This document shows positions 1-6,734 of a stretch of 10,889 nucleotides of DNA, piece by piece. The translations under genes and the position numbers were made by a program. Within the stretch, counting starts at the first letter, position 1, and each line of letters begins with the position of its first letter. Below the pieces are notes generated by a model. The model had not been told where the DNA came from. It saw nothing but the letters and a program-made list of their open reading frames with translations, and did no database searches. Where the stretch lies: positions 1 to 10,889 of the forward strand of contig VAXK01000031.1 in NCBI GenBank assembly GCA_005885565.1. Direction: 5' to 3'. Source of the stretch: Actinomycetota bacterium (GTDB taxonomy: Bacteria; Actinomycetota; Thermoleophilia; Gaiellales; Gaiellaceae).

Positions 1-274
1 GAAACGCCCGCCGAAGCTCGAGGTGCCCGTGCTGGGGCGATTCCGGCTCGTCGGCGAGCAACCACTCCGCACGCGCCATCCACCCGCGCGCCATCGGCGT
101 CTCCAGGCGCCTGAAGTGCGTCGAGGAGAGCTCGAGCGCCAGCCGGGCGGCGCCGCGGCGATCGCCCCGCTCGACGTAGGTCGCATACGCGCGCTCGCGG
201 ATACCGATCGACGCCTGCGGTGCCGTCGTCAGGACGTTCGGGCTCAGCCCGGACGTCTGTCTGAAACAACCGGT
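1..274 (-). CDS. TPR-type regulatory protein fragment, N-terminus unresolved, runs off window
   Basis: Reading the minus strand from 274 gives 91 open codons that continue past base 1. The segment RERAYATYVERGDRRGAARL, followed by a stretch containing ARGWMARAEWLLADEPESP, resembles the helical TPR region of actinobacterial LuxR-type or cyclase-linked regulators, where one helix pair ends in a 'GW..RA..LL' motif followed by 'EHG'-like residues. Here the equivalent reads SPQHGHLEL. Those proteins normally have several dozen residues before this repeat. Here only about 26 precede it, bounded by an in-frame TAG at 275-277, and I find no ATG, GTG or TTG start until an internal ATG within the repeat (PMARGW). 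The gene is therefore either 5'-truncated, frameshifted, or starts at a rare codon such as CTG. Family assignment is by recognised pattern; coding on this strand is fairly secure, the start is not. Confidence 0.5.
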
Positions 275-291
275 CTACCCACTGGGGCTCG

Positions 292-462
292 CTACGCCAG
301 GTAGTAGACCAGGAACGCGATGAGGATCACGATCGCTGCCGCGGCGCCCACGAGCAGCGTCACGCCGGAGAGCGCGATGAAGGGCGTGCGCTCGCTGCGG
401 CCGCGACCGGCCTCCGCGACGACGTCCTGAACGGCGTCCTTCGGCTCCTCCACTGGATCCAT
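292..462 (-). CDS. Small single-span membrane protein, 56 residues
   Basis: ATG at 462 to TAG at 292-294 encodes 56 residues. Residues 1-26 are acidic and charged (MDPVEEPKDAVQDVVAEAG, then RGRSER). Residues 28-55 form one unbroken hydrophobic stretch rich in Ala, Val, Ile and Leu (for example VTLLVGAAAAIVILIAFLVY), ending YYLA at the stop. A hydrophilic N-terminus followed by a basic RGRSER patch and a C-terminal helix suggests a tail-anchored or single-pass inner-membrane protein with a cytoplasmic N-terminus. I do not recognise the family. There is no clear Shine-Dalgarno sequence before the ATG, so a leaderless transcript is possible, as is common in actinobacteria. It lies upstream of, and in the same direction as, the TPR fragment, and is divergent from the GMC oxidoreductase. 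The clean transmembrane pattern supports a real gene despite its size. Confidence 0.65.
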   Translation of the reverse strand: MDPVEEPKDAVQDVVAEAGRGRSERTPFIALSGVTLLVGAAAAIVILIAFLVYYLA

Positions 463-499
463 GGTTGTGGCATACCCGACCGACTGGTTGGCTACGCAC
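463..499. promoter_or_regulatory. Probable divergent promoter region
   Basis: These 37 bases separate the ATG of the small membrane gene (minus) from the favoured GTG of the GMC oxidoreductase (plus). Because the genes on either side are divergent, promoters for both must lie in or near this interval or inside the opposite gene. I see no convincing -35/-10 pair and no Shine-Dalgarno sequence for either gene. The call rests on gene arrangement only. Confidence 0.3.
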
Positions 500-1891
500 G
501 TGCGGCACTACGACGTGCTCGTGCTCGGAGGCGGGTCGGCCGGCTGCGTGCTCGCGGGCCGCCTGTCCGAGGACGAGAGCCGCTCCGTCTGTCTCGTCGA
601 GGCGGGGCCGGACTACGGCGCGTACGCGGACGGCGGCTGGCCGCAGGAGCTCCTCGAGCCGGGCGGCATCCCGGAGACGCACGAGTGGAACCCCGAGGAG
701 AGCTGGTTCACTCCGCTCCGGGCGAAGGTGATGGGCGGCTGCTCGGCGCACAACGCATGCCTCCTCGTCTGGGGCACGCCCGAGGACTACGACGCCTGGG
801 GTTCCGGCTGGACGTCCCCGGAGCTCGAGCCGCACCTCCGCCGCGCCGAGCGGACGATCGCGCCCCGCCCGCGCGTCTACGACGCCGACGAGCTCTCGCC
901 GTGGTTCGAGGGCGTCGTCGCCGCCGGTGCCGAGGTCGGGCTGCCGGTGCTCGAGGACTTCAACGACCCGGACGCGCTCGAGGGGATCGGCTTCGGCCCG
1001 TTCAACATCCAGGACGGCGTGCGCTGGAACGCGTCCTTCGCGTACGTCGATCCGGCGCGGACGCGGCCGAACCTGACCGTCCTCCCCGAGACGCTCGTCG
1101 AGCGGGTGGTCGTCGAGGACGGCCGCGCGCGAGCGGTGGCGACCGACCGCGGCGAGCTGACCGCCGACACGATCGTGGTCGCCGCGGGCGCGTACGGCTC
1201 GCCCGCGATCCTGCTCCGGAGCGGCATCGGCCCCGAGGACGACCTCCGCCGGCTCGGGATCGACGTCGTCGAGGCGAACGGCGCCGTCGGCGCGAACCTC
1301 CTCGACCACCCGTCCGTGAAGCTCTCCTTCGACGGCACCGAGGCGCTGCGAGACGCGACCGCGCGGGCCGCGCCCGTTCCGTTCACGAACGGCGCCGTCA
1401 AGGCGCGCACCGACGGCTGCGCGGACGGGACGTGGGACGTCCACCTCCTTCCCGTCGTGAGCCGCACCGGCGAACGTGCGCACCTCACCGTCGTCGCGCT
1501 GCAGCCTCGCTCGCAGGGCTCCGTGCGCCTCGCGTCGGCCGACGCCACCGTCTCGCCGAAGATCGACCACGGCTTCCTCGCGGAGCCCGAGGACACGGAG
1601 CTCCTCCTCGGCGGTCTCGCCTTCGCGCACCGGCTGGCCGCGCCGGAGCCGCTCCGCCGCCTCGGCCGAGTCGCCGAGATGGACGACCGGGAGCGCGTCC
1701 GCTCGACGCTCGCTGCGATCTTCCACCCGTGCGGCACGTGCGCGATCGGCGCCGTGGTCGACCGCGACCTGCGCGTGCACGGCGTCGAGAACCTCTACGT
1801 CGGCGACGCGTCGGTGATGCCGTCGATCCCGCGCGCGAACACGCACCTCACCGTGCTCGGCATCGCCGAGAAGCTGGCCGCAGCGCTGTAG
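500..1891 (+). CDS. GMC-family FAD-dependent oxidoreductase (choline dehydrogenase-like)
   Basis: The protein is 463 residues from GTG 500. It belongs to the glucose-methanol-choline flavoenzymes, which oxidise an alcohol to an aldehyde or ketone. Numbering from GTG 500: the FAD-binding GxGxxG (LGGGSAGCVLAGRLSE) is at 9-24; the ribose-binding Glu of VEAG is at 34; the first family signature (VMGGCSAHNACLLVWG) spans about 77-92; the second (AAGAYGSPAILLRSGIGP) spans about 228-245. The active-site His lies in HPCGT (409), and the second catalytic position is Asn 447 in RANTHLT, where many members have N-P. It is somewhat shorter than the usual 500-550 residues. An in-frame ATG at 461 would add 13 residues before the first strand, but GTG 500 puts the strand near the N-terminus as in relatives. 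Its length and ending recall mycofactocin-linked members, but no mycofactocin genes are visible. The substrate is unknown. It is first in the plus-strand cluster. Confidence 0.9.
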   Translation: MRHYDVLVLGGGSAGCVLAGRLSEDESRSVCLVEAGPDYGAYADGGWPQELLEPGGIPETHEWNPEESWFTPLRAKVMGGCSAHNACLLVWGTPEDYDAWGSGWTSPELEPHLRRAERTIAPRPRVYDADELSPWFEGVVAAGAEVGLPVLEDFNDPDALEGIGFGPFNIQDGVRWNASFAYVDPARTRPNLTVLPETLVERVVVEDGRARAVATDRGELTADTIVVAAGAYGSPAILLRSGIGPEDDLRRLGIDVVEANGAVGANLLDHPSVKLSFDGTEALRDATARAAPVPFTNGAVKARTDGCADGTWDVHLLPVVSRTGERAHLTVVALQPRSQGSVRLASADATVSPKIDHGFLAEPEDTELLLGGLAFAHRLAAPEPLRRLGRVAEMDDRERVRSTLAAIFHPCGTCAIGAVVDRDLRVHGVENLYVGDASVMPSIPRANTHLTVLGIAEKLAAAL

Positions 1892-1901
1892 GATCAAGTC
1901 C

Positions 1902-2477
1902 GTGGCGACCGCGGCCCCCGAGCGGCTCTACTTCACCGGCGACGACGAGGCCGACGCGCTCATCGCCCAGGATCCGCTCGCGCTACTCATCGGGTTCTCG
2001 CTCGACCAGCAGGTGTCGGTGCAGAAGGCGTTCTCGTCGCCGCTCGAGCTGAAGCGCCGGCTCGGGAGCCTCGACGCGGAGACGATCGCGCGCACCGACC
2101 CCGGCACGCTGGAGGAGATCTTCCGGCGCAAGCCCGCGCTGCACCGGTACCCCGGCTCGATGGCGCAGCGCGTGCAGGACCTCGCCGCCGCGATCGTCGA
2201 GGACTACGGCGGCCGGGCCGAGCGCGTCTGGACCGAGGCGGCCGACGGCGCGGATCTCAAGAGCCGCCTCTCCGCGCTGCCGGGCTTCGGCGACATGAAG
2301 GTTCGGGGCATGCTCGGCGTGCTGGCGAAGCGCTTCGGCATCCGGCTCGAAGGCCTCGACGACGTCGTTCCCACGCATCCGACGCTCGGCGACGTCGACT
2401 CGCCCGAGGCGCGCGAGCGCTACCAGGAAGCGAAGCGCGCGTACAAGGCGCGGACGAAGGCGCAGCAGTCCGGCTGA
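1902..2477 (+). CDS. HhH-GPD family DNA-glycosylase-like protein
   Basis: The protein has 191 residues. The GTG start has AGGA (1890-1893, overlapping the previous TAG) 8 bases upstream. The opening (ERLYFTGDDEADALIAQDPL, then ALLIGFSLDQQVSVQKAF) matches a compact actinobacterial HhH-GPD family usually annotated as uncharacterised. The helix-hairpin-helix is at 123-135, with LPGFG at 126-130, which in relatives grips the DNA backbone in base-excision repair. Compared with endonuclease III (LPGVGRKTA), the lyase Lys position is Met 132, so a bifunctional AP-lyase activity is not expected. The usual V-D-T-H motif holding the catalytic Asp is not recognisable; Asp 153/154 in GLDDVVP are nearby candidates. 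No iron-sulphur Cys cluster is present. The gene is cotranscribed with the GMC enzyme (10-base gap) and the phospholipase-D-like gene (4-base overlap). Enzymatic activity is inferred, not shown. Confidence 0.85.
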   Translation: MATAAPERLYFTGDDEADALIAQDPLALLIGFSLDQQVSVQKAFSSPLELKRRLGSLDAETIARTDPGTLEEIFRRKPALHRYPGSMAQRVQDLAAAIVEDYGGRAERVWTEAADGADLKSRLSALPGFGDMKVRGMLGVLAKRFGIRLEGLDDVVPTHPTLGDVDSPEARERYQEAKRAYKARTKAQQSG

Positions 2478-3511
2478 TCGAGATCCGGACGCTCACCGAC
2501 GGCGGCCAGACGCCGGTCGAGATCGCGCGCGCACTGGCCGGCTTCGTCTCCGCCGCGGAGCGGACGCTCGACGTCGCGGTCTACGACTTCCGCCTCGAGG
2601 ACGAGCCCGAGCGGCTGGTGGCCGGAGCGCTCGAGGACGCGGCCCGACGAGGCGTGGCCGTGCGACTCGCCTTCAACGAGGACCACCGCAAGCCGGCGCC
2701 GGTCCCGCCGCCGCCCGAGGGCGATCCGAGCACGATCGACGAGCTGGACGTGCCGACCCGCGGCATCCCCGGCGTCCCCGACCTCATGCACCACAAGTAC
2801 GTGATCCGCGACGGCACGTCCGTCTGGTCCGGCTCGACGAACTGGACGATGGACTCGTGGTCGCGGCAGGAGAACGCGATCGTCACCGTCGACTCGCCGG
2901 AGCTCGCCGCCCGGTTCACCCAGGACTTCGACCAGCTCTGGGAGACGAGGGACGTGGAGAAGACGGGGAAGGTCGACACCGATCCCGTCGCCGTCGACGG
3001 CCGCGAGGTGCGTGCGTGGTTCTCGCCCAAGCGCGGCGAGCGGCTCGCGCACCGGATCGCGCTCGCGCTCGGACATGCGAAGGAGCGGGTCCGGATCGCC
3101 TCGCCGGTCATCACCTCCGGCCCGATCCTCGGGACGCTGGCGGAGGTCGTCTCCGACGGCAAGGTCGACGTGGCCGGCATCGTCGACGTGACGCAAATCG
3201 AGGAGGTGCTGCGCCAGTGGGAGGCGAACGGCAACGCGACGTGGAAGATGCCCGCGCTCGAGGCCGCGCTCACGCGGGCGCAGTTCTCGGGCAAGCGCTC
3301 GACGCCGTACGCGCCCGGCAGCGTCCACGACTACATGCACGCGAAGGTGACCGTCGCCGACGACACGGTCTTCGCCGGCAGCTTCAACCTCTCGCACTCC
3401 GGTGAGCTGAACGCCGAGAACGTGCTCGAGATCGAGGACGCCGAGCTCGCGGGGCGCATGACCGCGTTCGTCGACGAGCTGCGCGGCCGCTATCCGGCCG
3501 TGGAGCTGTGA
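2474..3511 (+). CDS. Phospholipase D-superfamily protein, two HKD motifs, probable CTG start
   Basis: The protein is 345 residues if it begins at CTG 2474. Two complete HxKx4D motifs are present: HHKYVIRD at 106-113, followed by GSTN, and HAKVTVAD at 289-296, followed by GSFN. Two HKD motifs in one chain form a single active site that cleaves phosphodiester bonds in phospholipids or nucleic acids. There is no signal peptide, so it is probably cytoplasmic, and a nuclease role is as likely as a lipid role. The first conventional start, GTG 2618, would delete residues 1-48, which carry the first strand of the fold (RTLDVAVYDF) and its helix (EPERLVAGALEDAA). The only plausible upstream start is CTG 2474, which forms a CTGA overlap with the HhH-GPD stop. 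GAAGG at 2456-2460 is a distant, weak ribosome site. A direct partnership with the glycosylase-like protein is inference from coupling. Confidence 0.85.
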   Translation: MIEIRTLTDGGQTPVEIARALAGFVSAAERTLDVAVYDFRLEDEPERLVAGALEDAARRGVAVRLAFNEDHRKPAPVPPPPEGDPSTIDELDVPTRGIPGVPDLMHHKYVIRDGTSVWSGSTNWTMDSWSRQENAIVTVDSPELAARFTQDFDQLWETRDVEKTGKVDTDPVAVDGREVRAWFSPKRGERLAHRIALALGHAKERVRIASPVITSGPILGTLAEVVSDGKVDVAGIVDVTQIEEVLRQWEANGNATWKMPALEAALTRAQFSGKRSTPYAPGSVHDYMHAKVTVADDTVFAGSFNLSHSGELNAENVLEIEDAELAGRMTAFVDELRGRYPAVEL

Positions 3512-4356
3512 AGGCGCTTCCGCTGCTCGCAGCCGTCCTCGGTCTCGCCGCCGCCGCGCCCGCGCCGCCGCGCCTCGCCGGCTGCCCCGTCTTTCCCGCC
3601 TCGAACCCGTGGAACCAGCGCGTCGACAGGCTTCCCGTGGTCGCCGACTCGGCGACGATCGTGGCGTCGATCGGCCGCGACCTCCCCGTCCACGCCGACT
3701 TCGGCTCCAGCCTGTGGCAGGGCGCGCCGATTGGGATCCCGTTCGACGTCGTCGGTCGCGGTACGCCGCGCTCCCGGGTCGTGTTCGACTACGCCGACGA
3801 GAGCGACCGCGGCCCCTACCCGATCCCGGCCGGCGTGCACGTCGAGGGCGGAGGCGACCGGCACGCGATCCTCGCCGACCGGAGCTCGTGCCGGCTCTAC
3901 GAGCTCTACGCGCTGCGGGAGGTAGGCGGCCGCTGGCACGCCGGCTCCGGCGCGATCTGGAGCCTGCGCTCGAACCGGCTCCGGCCGGCGGGCTGGACCT
4001 CCGCCGACGCGGCCGGCCTGCCGATCCTGCCCGGGCTCGCGCGCTACGACGAGATCGTGCGCGGCGCGATCAGGCACGCGCTCCGCTTCACGGCTCCCAG
4101 GACGCGACGCGCGTACGTCTGGCCGGCGCGGCACTTCGCGAGCGACTCCACCGACCCGCGTCTGCCGCCGATGGGTCTCCGCCTGCGCCTGAAGGCGTCC
4201 TTCGACACGCGGCCGTTCCCGCGCCAGGCGCGCATCGTGCTCGTCGCACTGAAGCGCTACGGGATGCTGCTCGCCGACAACGGCTTTCATACTCTGGCCC
4301 GCGTGCACGGCTCCGACTTCGAGGTCGTCAAACCGGCGACGACCGATCGCCCGTAG
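3508..4356 (+). CDS. Secreted protein of a conserved uncharacterised family
   Basis: The protein has 282 residues. Its GTG start overlaps the previous TGA (GTGA), so translation is probably coupled. Residues 1-24 (MKALPLLAAVLGLAAAAPAP and following) form a Sec signal peptide. The mature part begins at CPVFPASNPWNQRVDRLPV and contains the blocks FDYADESDRGPYPIP, DRHAILADRSSCRLYELY, SGAIWSLRSNRLRPAGWTSA, DAAGLPILPGLARYDE, RRAYVWPARH and LPPMGLRLRLKASFD. I recognise these as hallmarks of a secreted family found in bacteria and some eukaryotes with no assigned function. Two conserved-looking Cys (in GCPVF and SSCRLY) could pair outside the cell. Near the C-terminus, LADNG is followed almost at once by HTLARVHGSDFEVV, whereas the relatives I recall have roughly 15-20 more residues there, suggesting an in-frame deletion around 4285. 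It sits between the phospholipase-D gene and the cupredoxin gene. Confidence 0.8.
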   Translation: MKALPLLAAVLGLAAAAPAPPRLAGCPVFPASNPWNQRVDRLPVVADSATIVASIGRDLPVHADFGSSLWQGAPIGIPFDVVGRGTPRSRVVFDYADESDRGPYPIPAGVHVEGGGDRHAILADRSSCRLYELYALREVGGRWHAGSGAIWSLRSNRLRPAGWTSADAAGLPILPGLARYDEIVRGAIRHALRFTAPRTRRAYVWPARHFASDSTDPRLPPMGLRLRLKASFDTRPFPRQARIVLVALKRYGMLLADNGFHTLARVHGSDFEVVKPATTDRP

Positions 4357-4364
4357 TGGCAGGC

Positions 4365-4823
4365 ATGAAGCGCCTCGCGCTCCTCGTCGGACTCGTCGTC
4401 GTCCTCGCGGGCTGCGGCGGGAAGAGCGGCGGCTCGAAGACGGTCGCCGCGCCCAGCAGCGGCGGCGGCCAGACGATCAAGGTCAAGGAGACCGAGTTCA
4501 AGCTCACCCCGTCGTCGTTCACGGTCGCGAAGCCTGGGACGGTGACCTTCGAGGCGACGAACGCCGGCACCATCGGGCACGCGCTCGAGGTGGAGGGCAA
4601 CGGCGTCGAGGAGAAGACGAGCACGATCTCCCCGGGCTCGAGCGCGAAGCTCACCGTCGACCTCTCGAAGAACGGCACCTACGAGGTCTACTGCCCGATC
4701 GACGGCCACCGGGCGATGGGGATGGAGGCGAAGCTCGTCGTCGGCGGCGCCTCGGCCGGCGGTGGCGGCACGACGACAAACCAGACGACCTCGACGAAGT
4801 CGAGCGGCGGATATGGCTACTGA
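4365..4823 (+). CDS. Cupredoxin-like copper-binding lipoprotein
   Basis: The protein is 152 residues from ATG 4365. MKRLALLVGLVVVLAGC is a lipoprotein signal with lipobox LAGC and lipidated Cys 17, so it is anchored on the outer face of the membrane. After a Gly/Ser linker, residues about 37-126 form a plastocyanin-type beta sandwich. Likely type 1 copper ligands are His 72 (TIGHALEV), Cys 110, His 115 and Met 120 (or Met 118) in YCPIDGHRAMGM. Such proteins shuttle electrons or bind copper outside the cell. The last 25 residues are a Gly/Thr/Ser-rich tail ending GGYGY, of unknown role. An in-frame GTG at 4356, overlapping the previous TAG, would add only three residues. It closes the plus-strand cluster; its stop lies inside the 3' end of the opposing SRPBCC gene. 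A redox link to the GMC enzyme is possible but unproven, and the two probably sit on opposite sides of the membrane. Confidence 0.88.
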   Translation: MKRLALLVGLVVVLAGCGGKSGGSKTVAAPSSGGGQTIKVKETEFKLTPSSFTVAKPGTVTFEATNAGTIGHALEVEGNGVEEKTSTISPGSSAKLTVDLSKNGTYEVYCPIDGHRAMGMEAKLVVGGASAGGGGTTTNQTTSTKSSGGYGY

Positions 4824-5266
4824 GCGGCGCCGCTCTCGAGCCGCTCTTTGAGCCGAGCCTGATCCTGCGGGACGTGCTTGCGCGCATCGCGGCGCGCGAG
4901 CGGCGCGAGCAGCTTCCCCATGCCGTGGCCGACCAGGTCGAGTTCGAGCGTGACGCGCGAGCGCCTGCCGTCGTCGAGCGGCTCGACGGTGATCGAGCCG
5001 AGGGGGCGGATCGGGCCGTCGAGCCCGCGGAACGCGGCTCTCCGCGGTGGGTCGTGCTCGGTGATCTCGTAGGTGACCCGCTGGCGTCCGCCGGGAACGC
5101 GGCGCGTGTCGACCGCGCGCGAGCCCACCCGCGTCGGCCCCTCCGTCAGCAACTCGACGCTCTCGATTGCCCCCTGCCATTCGCCGTGCCGGCTCAGGTC
5201 GTCCAGGTAGGCGAAGACCTCCTGCGGGCTCTTCGCGATCTCGACCGTCTCCACGATTGCCGCCAT
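4817..5266 (-). CDS. SRPBCC-fold (START/Bet v1-like) protein
   Basis: The protein has 149 residues. The opening AAIVETVEIAKSPQEVFAYL and the following DDLSRHGEWQGAIESVELL are the first strand and helices of the polyketide-cyclase/dehydrase-like SRPBCC fold, with the typical 'P.EVF.Y..D' pattern. The middle (TRVGSRAVDTRR, VTYEITEHDPPRRAAFRG) and later strands (LGSITVEPLDDG, RSRVTLELDLVG), then a C-terminal helix with LKERLESG, complete the fold. Proteins of this fold bind hydrophobic ligands in a deep cavity; the ligand here is unknown. The ATG at 5266 is chosen because AGGAGG lies 5 bases upstream and the fold starts there; the open frame extends further but upstream residues are unlike the family. 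It is last in the minus-strand cluster, 19 bases after the FAD oxidoreductase, and overlaps the cupredoxin gene tail to tail by 7 bases. Confidence 0.88.
   Translation of the reverse strand: MAAIVETVEIAKSPQEVFAYLDDLSRHGEWQGAIESVELLTEGPTRVGSRAVDTRRVPGGRQRVTYEITEHDPPRRAAFRGLDGPIRPLGSITVEPLDDGRRSRVTLELDLVGHGMGKLLAPLARRDARKHVPQDQARLKERLESGAAQ
4822..4835. terminator. 14-base perfect palindrome at the convergent junction
   Basis: GAGCGGCGCCGCTC is its own reverse complement. It begins within the cupredoxin stop codon and lies inside the end of the SRPBCC gene. As RNA it can form a 5-bp stem with a GCGC loop from either strand. There is no following T-run, so intrinsic termination would be weak. 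A role as a bidirectional terminator between the two clusters is a guess from position. Confidence 0.3.
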
Positions 5267-5271
5267 CGATG

Positions 5272-5277
5272 CCTCCT
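5272..5277 (-). promoter_or_regulatory. Strong ribosome binding site for the SRPBCC gene
   Basis: On the minus strand this reads AGGAGG, 5 bases before ATG 5266, and lies in the 19-base gap after the oxidoreductase stop. It fixes the SRPBCC start and is the clearest ribosome site in the window. Confidence 0.8.
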
Positions 5278-5285
5278 CGTCCGGT

Positions 5286-6734
5286 TCAAGCGATCTTTGC
5301 GCGCCGGCGAAGGTCGCGCAACGCGATCCGCGCGGCCGAGTAGCCGCACATCCCGTGGACACCCCCGCCGGGCGGTGTCGCGGCCGAGCAGAGGTAGACG
5401 CCGGGAAGCGGCGTGCGGTAGGGCACCCGCCGCCGCACCGGGCGGAAGACGAGCTGGCCGAGGTCGGCCGCCCCGCCGTTCAGGTCGCCGCCGACGAGGT
5501 TCCGGTTCTTCGCCTCGAGGAGCGGCGGCGCCAGCGCGCTTCGGGCGAGGACAAGCTCCCGGAAGCCCGGCGCGAAGCGCTCGACCTGCGCCTCGATCGC
5601 GTCGGTCATGTCCTCGACCGACCCGTTCGGCACATGGCAGTACGCCCACGCCGTCTGGCGGCCGGGCGGCGCGCGCGTCTCGTCGAAGAGCGTGTGCTGG
5701 ACGAGCAGGACGAATGGCCTCGGGCTCGTCCGCCCGCTCCACGGCTCCCACTCCGACGCGGAGATCTCGTCGAGCGTGCCGCCGAGATGCACCGTCCCTG
5801 CGCGCCTACACTCCTCCGCGCGCCACGGGATCGGACCCTCGAGCGCCCAGTCGAGCTTGAACGCCCCCGGCCCGTGGCGGTAGCGGCGGAGCGCGCGCTC
5901 GTAGCCCTCCGGCAGCCGGCCGCGGGAGAGGCGGATGAGCTCGCGCGGGACGACGTCGGCGAGCACGAGGTCCGCGCGGGGGAGCTCGTCGACCGGGCTC
6001 GACGGATGGACGGCGCCGCCGAGGTCGACGAGCCGCTCGACGAGCGCGTCGGCGAGCATCTGTGCGCCGCCGCGCGGGAAGCCCCAAGACGCGGCGTGTC
6101 CCATCACCAGCAGCGCAAGCCCGAAGCCCGCGCTCGGCCGCCGCTCGAGCGGCAGCATCGAGTGTGCGGCGTGCCCCGCGAGGAAGGCCCGCGCACGCTC
6201 GCTCTCGAAGGTCGCCTCGGCGAGCGAGCGCGCGGCCGCGAGCCCTGCGCGCAGCGTCCGTTGAAGCCGAGCCGGCCCGAGCGCGCGCGCCAGCCCCGCG
6301 AGTGCGCGCGGCGGCGGCGGCCACGGCCCGAGCGCCACCGGCAGGACGGCTCCGAAGTTGTCGACGAGCGGGCCGACGAGCTCCTCGTACGCGCGCCCGT
6401 CCGCCCCGCCGATCGAGTCGGCCGTCGCGTCGAGATCGCGCTCGAGCACGATCGCCGTCCCGTCGTCGAGCGGATGCGCAGCCGCGGCCGGCGGATCGAC
6501 CCAGTCGACCTCCAGCGCGAGCTCGCGGAAGAACGGCGAGCCGCGACCGAGCGGATGCACGGCCGAGCAGAGGTCGTGCACGAAGCCCGGCAGCGTCAGC
6601 TCCGCGCTTCGCGTGCCGCCGCCGATCGTGTCGGACGCCTCGTGCACCTCGACGTCGAGGCCTGCCTGCGCGAGCGTGATCGCAGCGGCGAGCCCGTTCG
6701 GGCCTGACCCTATGACGACGGCGCGCCTAGGCAG
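5286..6734 (-). CDS. Phytoene dehydrogenase-like FAD-dependent oxidoreductase (PYROXD2/CrtI-type)
   Basis: The protein is 482 residues if it starts at CTG 6734. The N-terminal FAD-binding strand-loop-helix RAVVIGSGPNGLAAAITLAQ is followed by VEVHEASDTIGGGTRS, and the C-terminal block LCSAATPPGGGVHGMCGYSA is the second FAD contact typical of COG1233 amine-oxidase-like desaturases. Relatives desaturate or isomerise carotenoids and other long hydrophobic molecules. The PGGGVHGM ending is closer to the general PYROXD2 group than to true carotenoid enzymes, and no other carotenoid genes are visible. No ATG or GTG occurs just before the first strand: the choices are CTG 6734, immediately before PRRAVVIG, or TTG 6812, which would add 26 residues unlike the family. 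The start overlaps the end of the methyltransferase remnant by 8 bases, suggesting the original 5' end was disturbed or that translation is coupled. Followed 19 bases later by the SRPBCC gene. Confidence 0.87.
   Translation of the reverse strand: MPRRAVVIGSGPNGLAAAITLAQAGLDVEVHEASDTIGGGTRSAELTLPGFVHDLCSAVHPLGRGSPFFRELALEVDWVDPPAAAAHPLDDGTAIVLERDLDATADSIGGADGRAYEELVGPLVDNFGAVLPVALGPWPPPPRALAGLARALGPARLQRTLRAGLAAARSLAEATFESERARAFLAGHAAHSMLPLERRPSAGFGLALLVMGHAASWGFPRGGAQMLADALVERLVDLGGAVHPSSPVDELPRADLVLADVVPRELIRLSRGRLPEGYERALRRYRHGPGAFKLDWALEGPIPWRAEECRRAGTVHLGGTLDEISASEWEPWSGRTSPRPFVLLVQHTLFDETRAPPGRQTAWAYCHVPNGSVEDMTDAIEAQVERFAPGFRELVLARSALAPPLLEAKNRNLVGGDLNGGAADLGQLVFRPVRRRVPYRTPLPGVYLCSAATPPGGGVHGMCGYSAARIALRDLRRRAKIA

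Noticed and set aside
272..310. Inverted repeat GGTCTAC / GTAGACC around the end of the small membrane gene
   Set aside because: The arms are only 7 bp with a 25-base spacer, part of it is coding, and there is no T-run; chance is a sufficient explanation.
275..1897. A 540-codon minus-strand frame opposite the GMC gene
   Set aside because: Its composition is Arg-, Ala- and Gly-rich with no domain, as expected for the antisense of a GC-rich gene; the plus-strand frame has all the GMC signatures.
685..2052. Long Arg/Pro-rich plus-strand frame overlapping the GMC gene
   Set aside because: It is a shadow of the GMC reading frame, with low-complexity composition and no recognisable fold.
2440..2480. 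Possible programmed frameshift fusing the HhH-GPD and phospholipase-D-like genes
   Set aside because: There is no slippery sequence at the junction, and the CTGA overlap explains the arrangement more simply.
5267..5362. N-terminal extension of the SRPBCC protein
   Set aside because: The extra residues overlap the end of the oxidoreductase gene and do not resemble the fold, while AGGAGG is placed correctly for ATG 5266.
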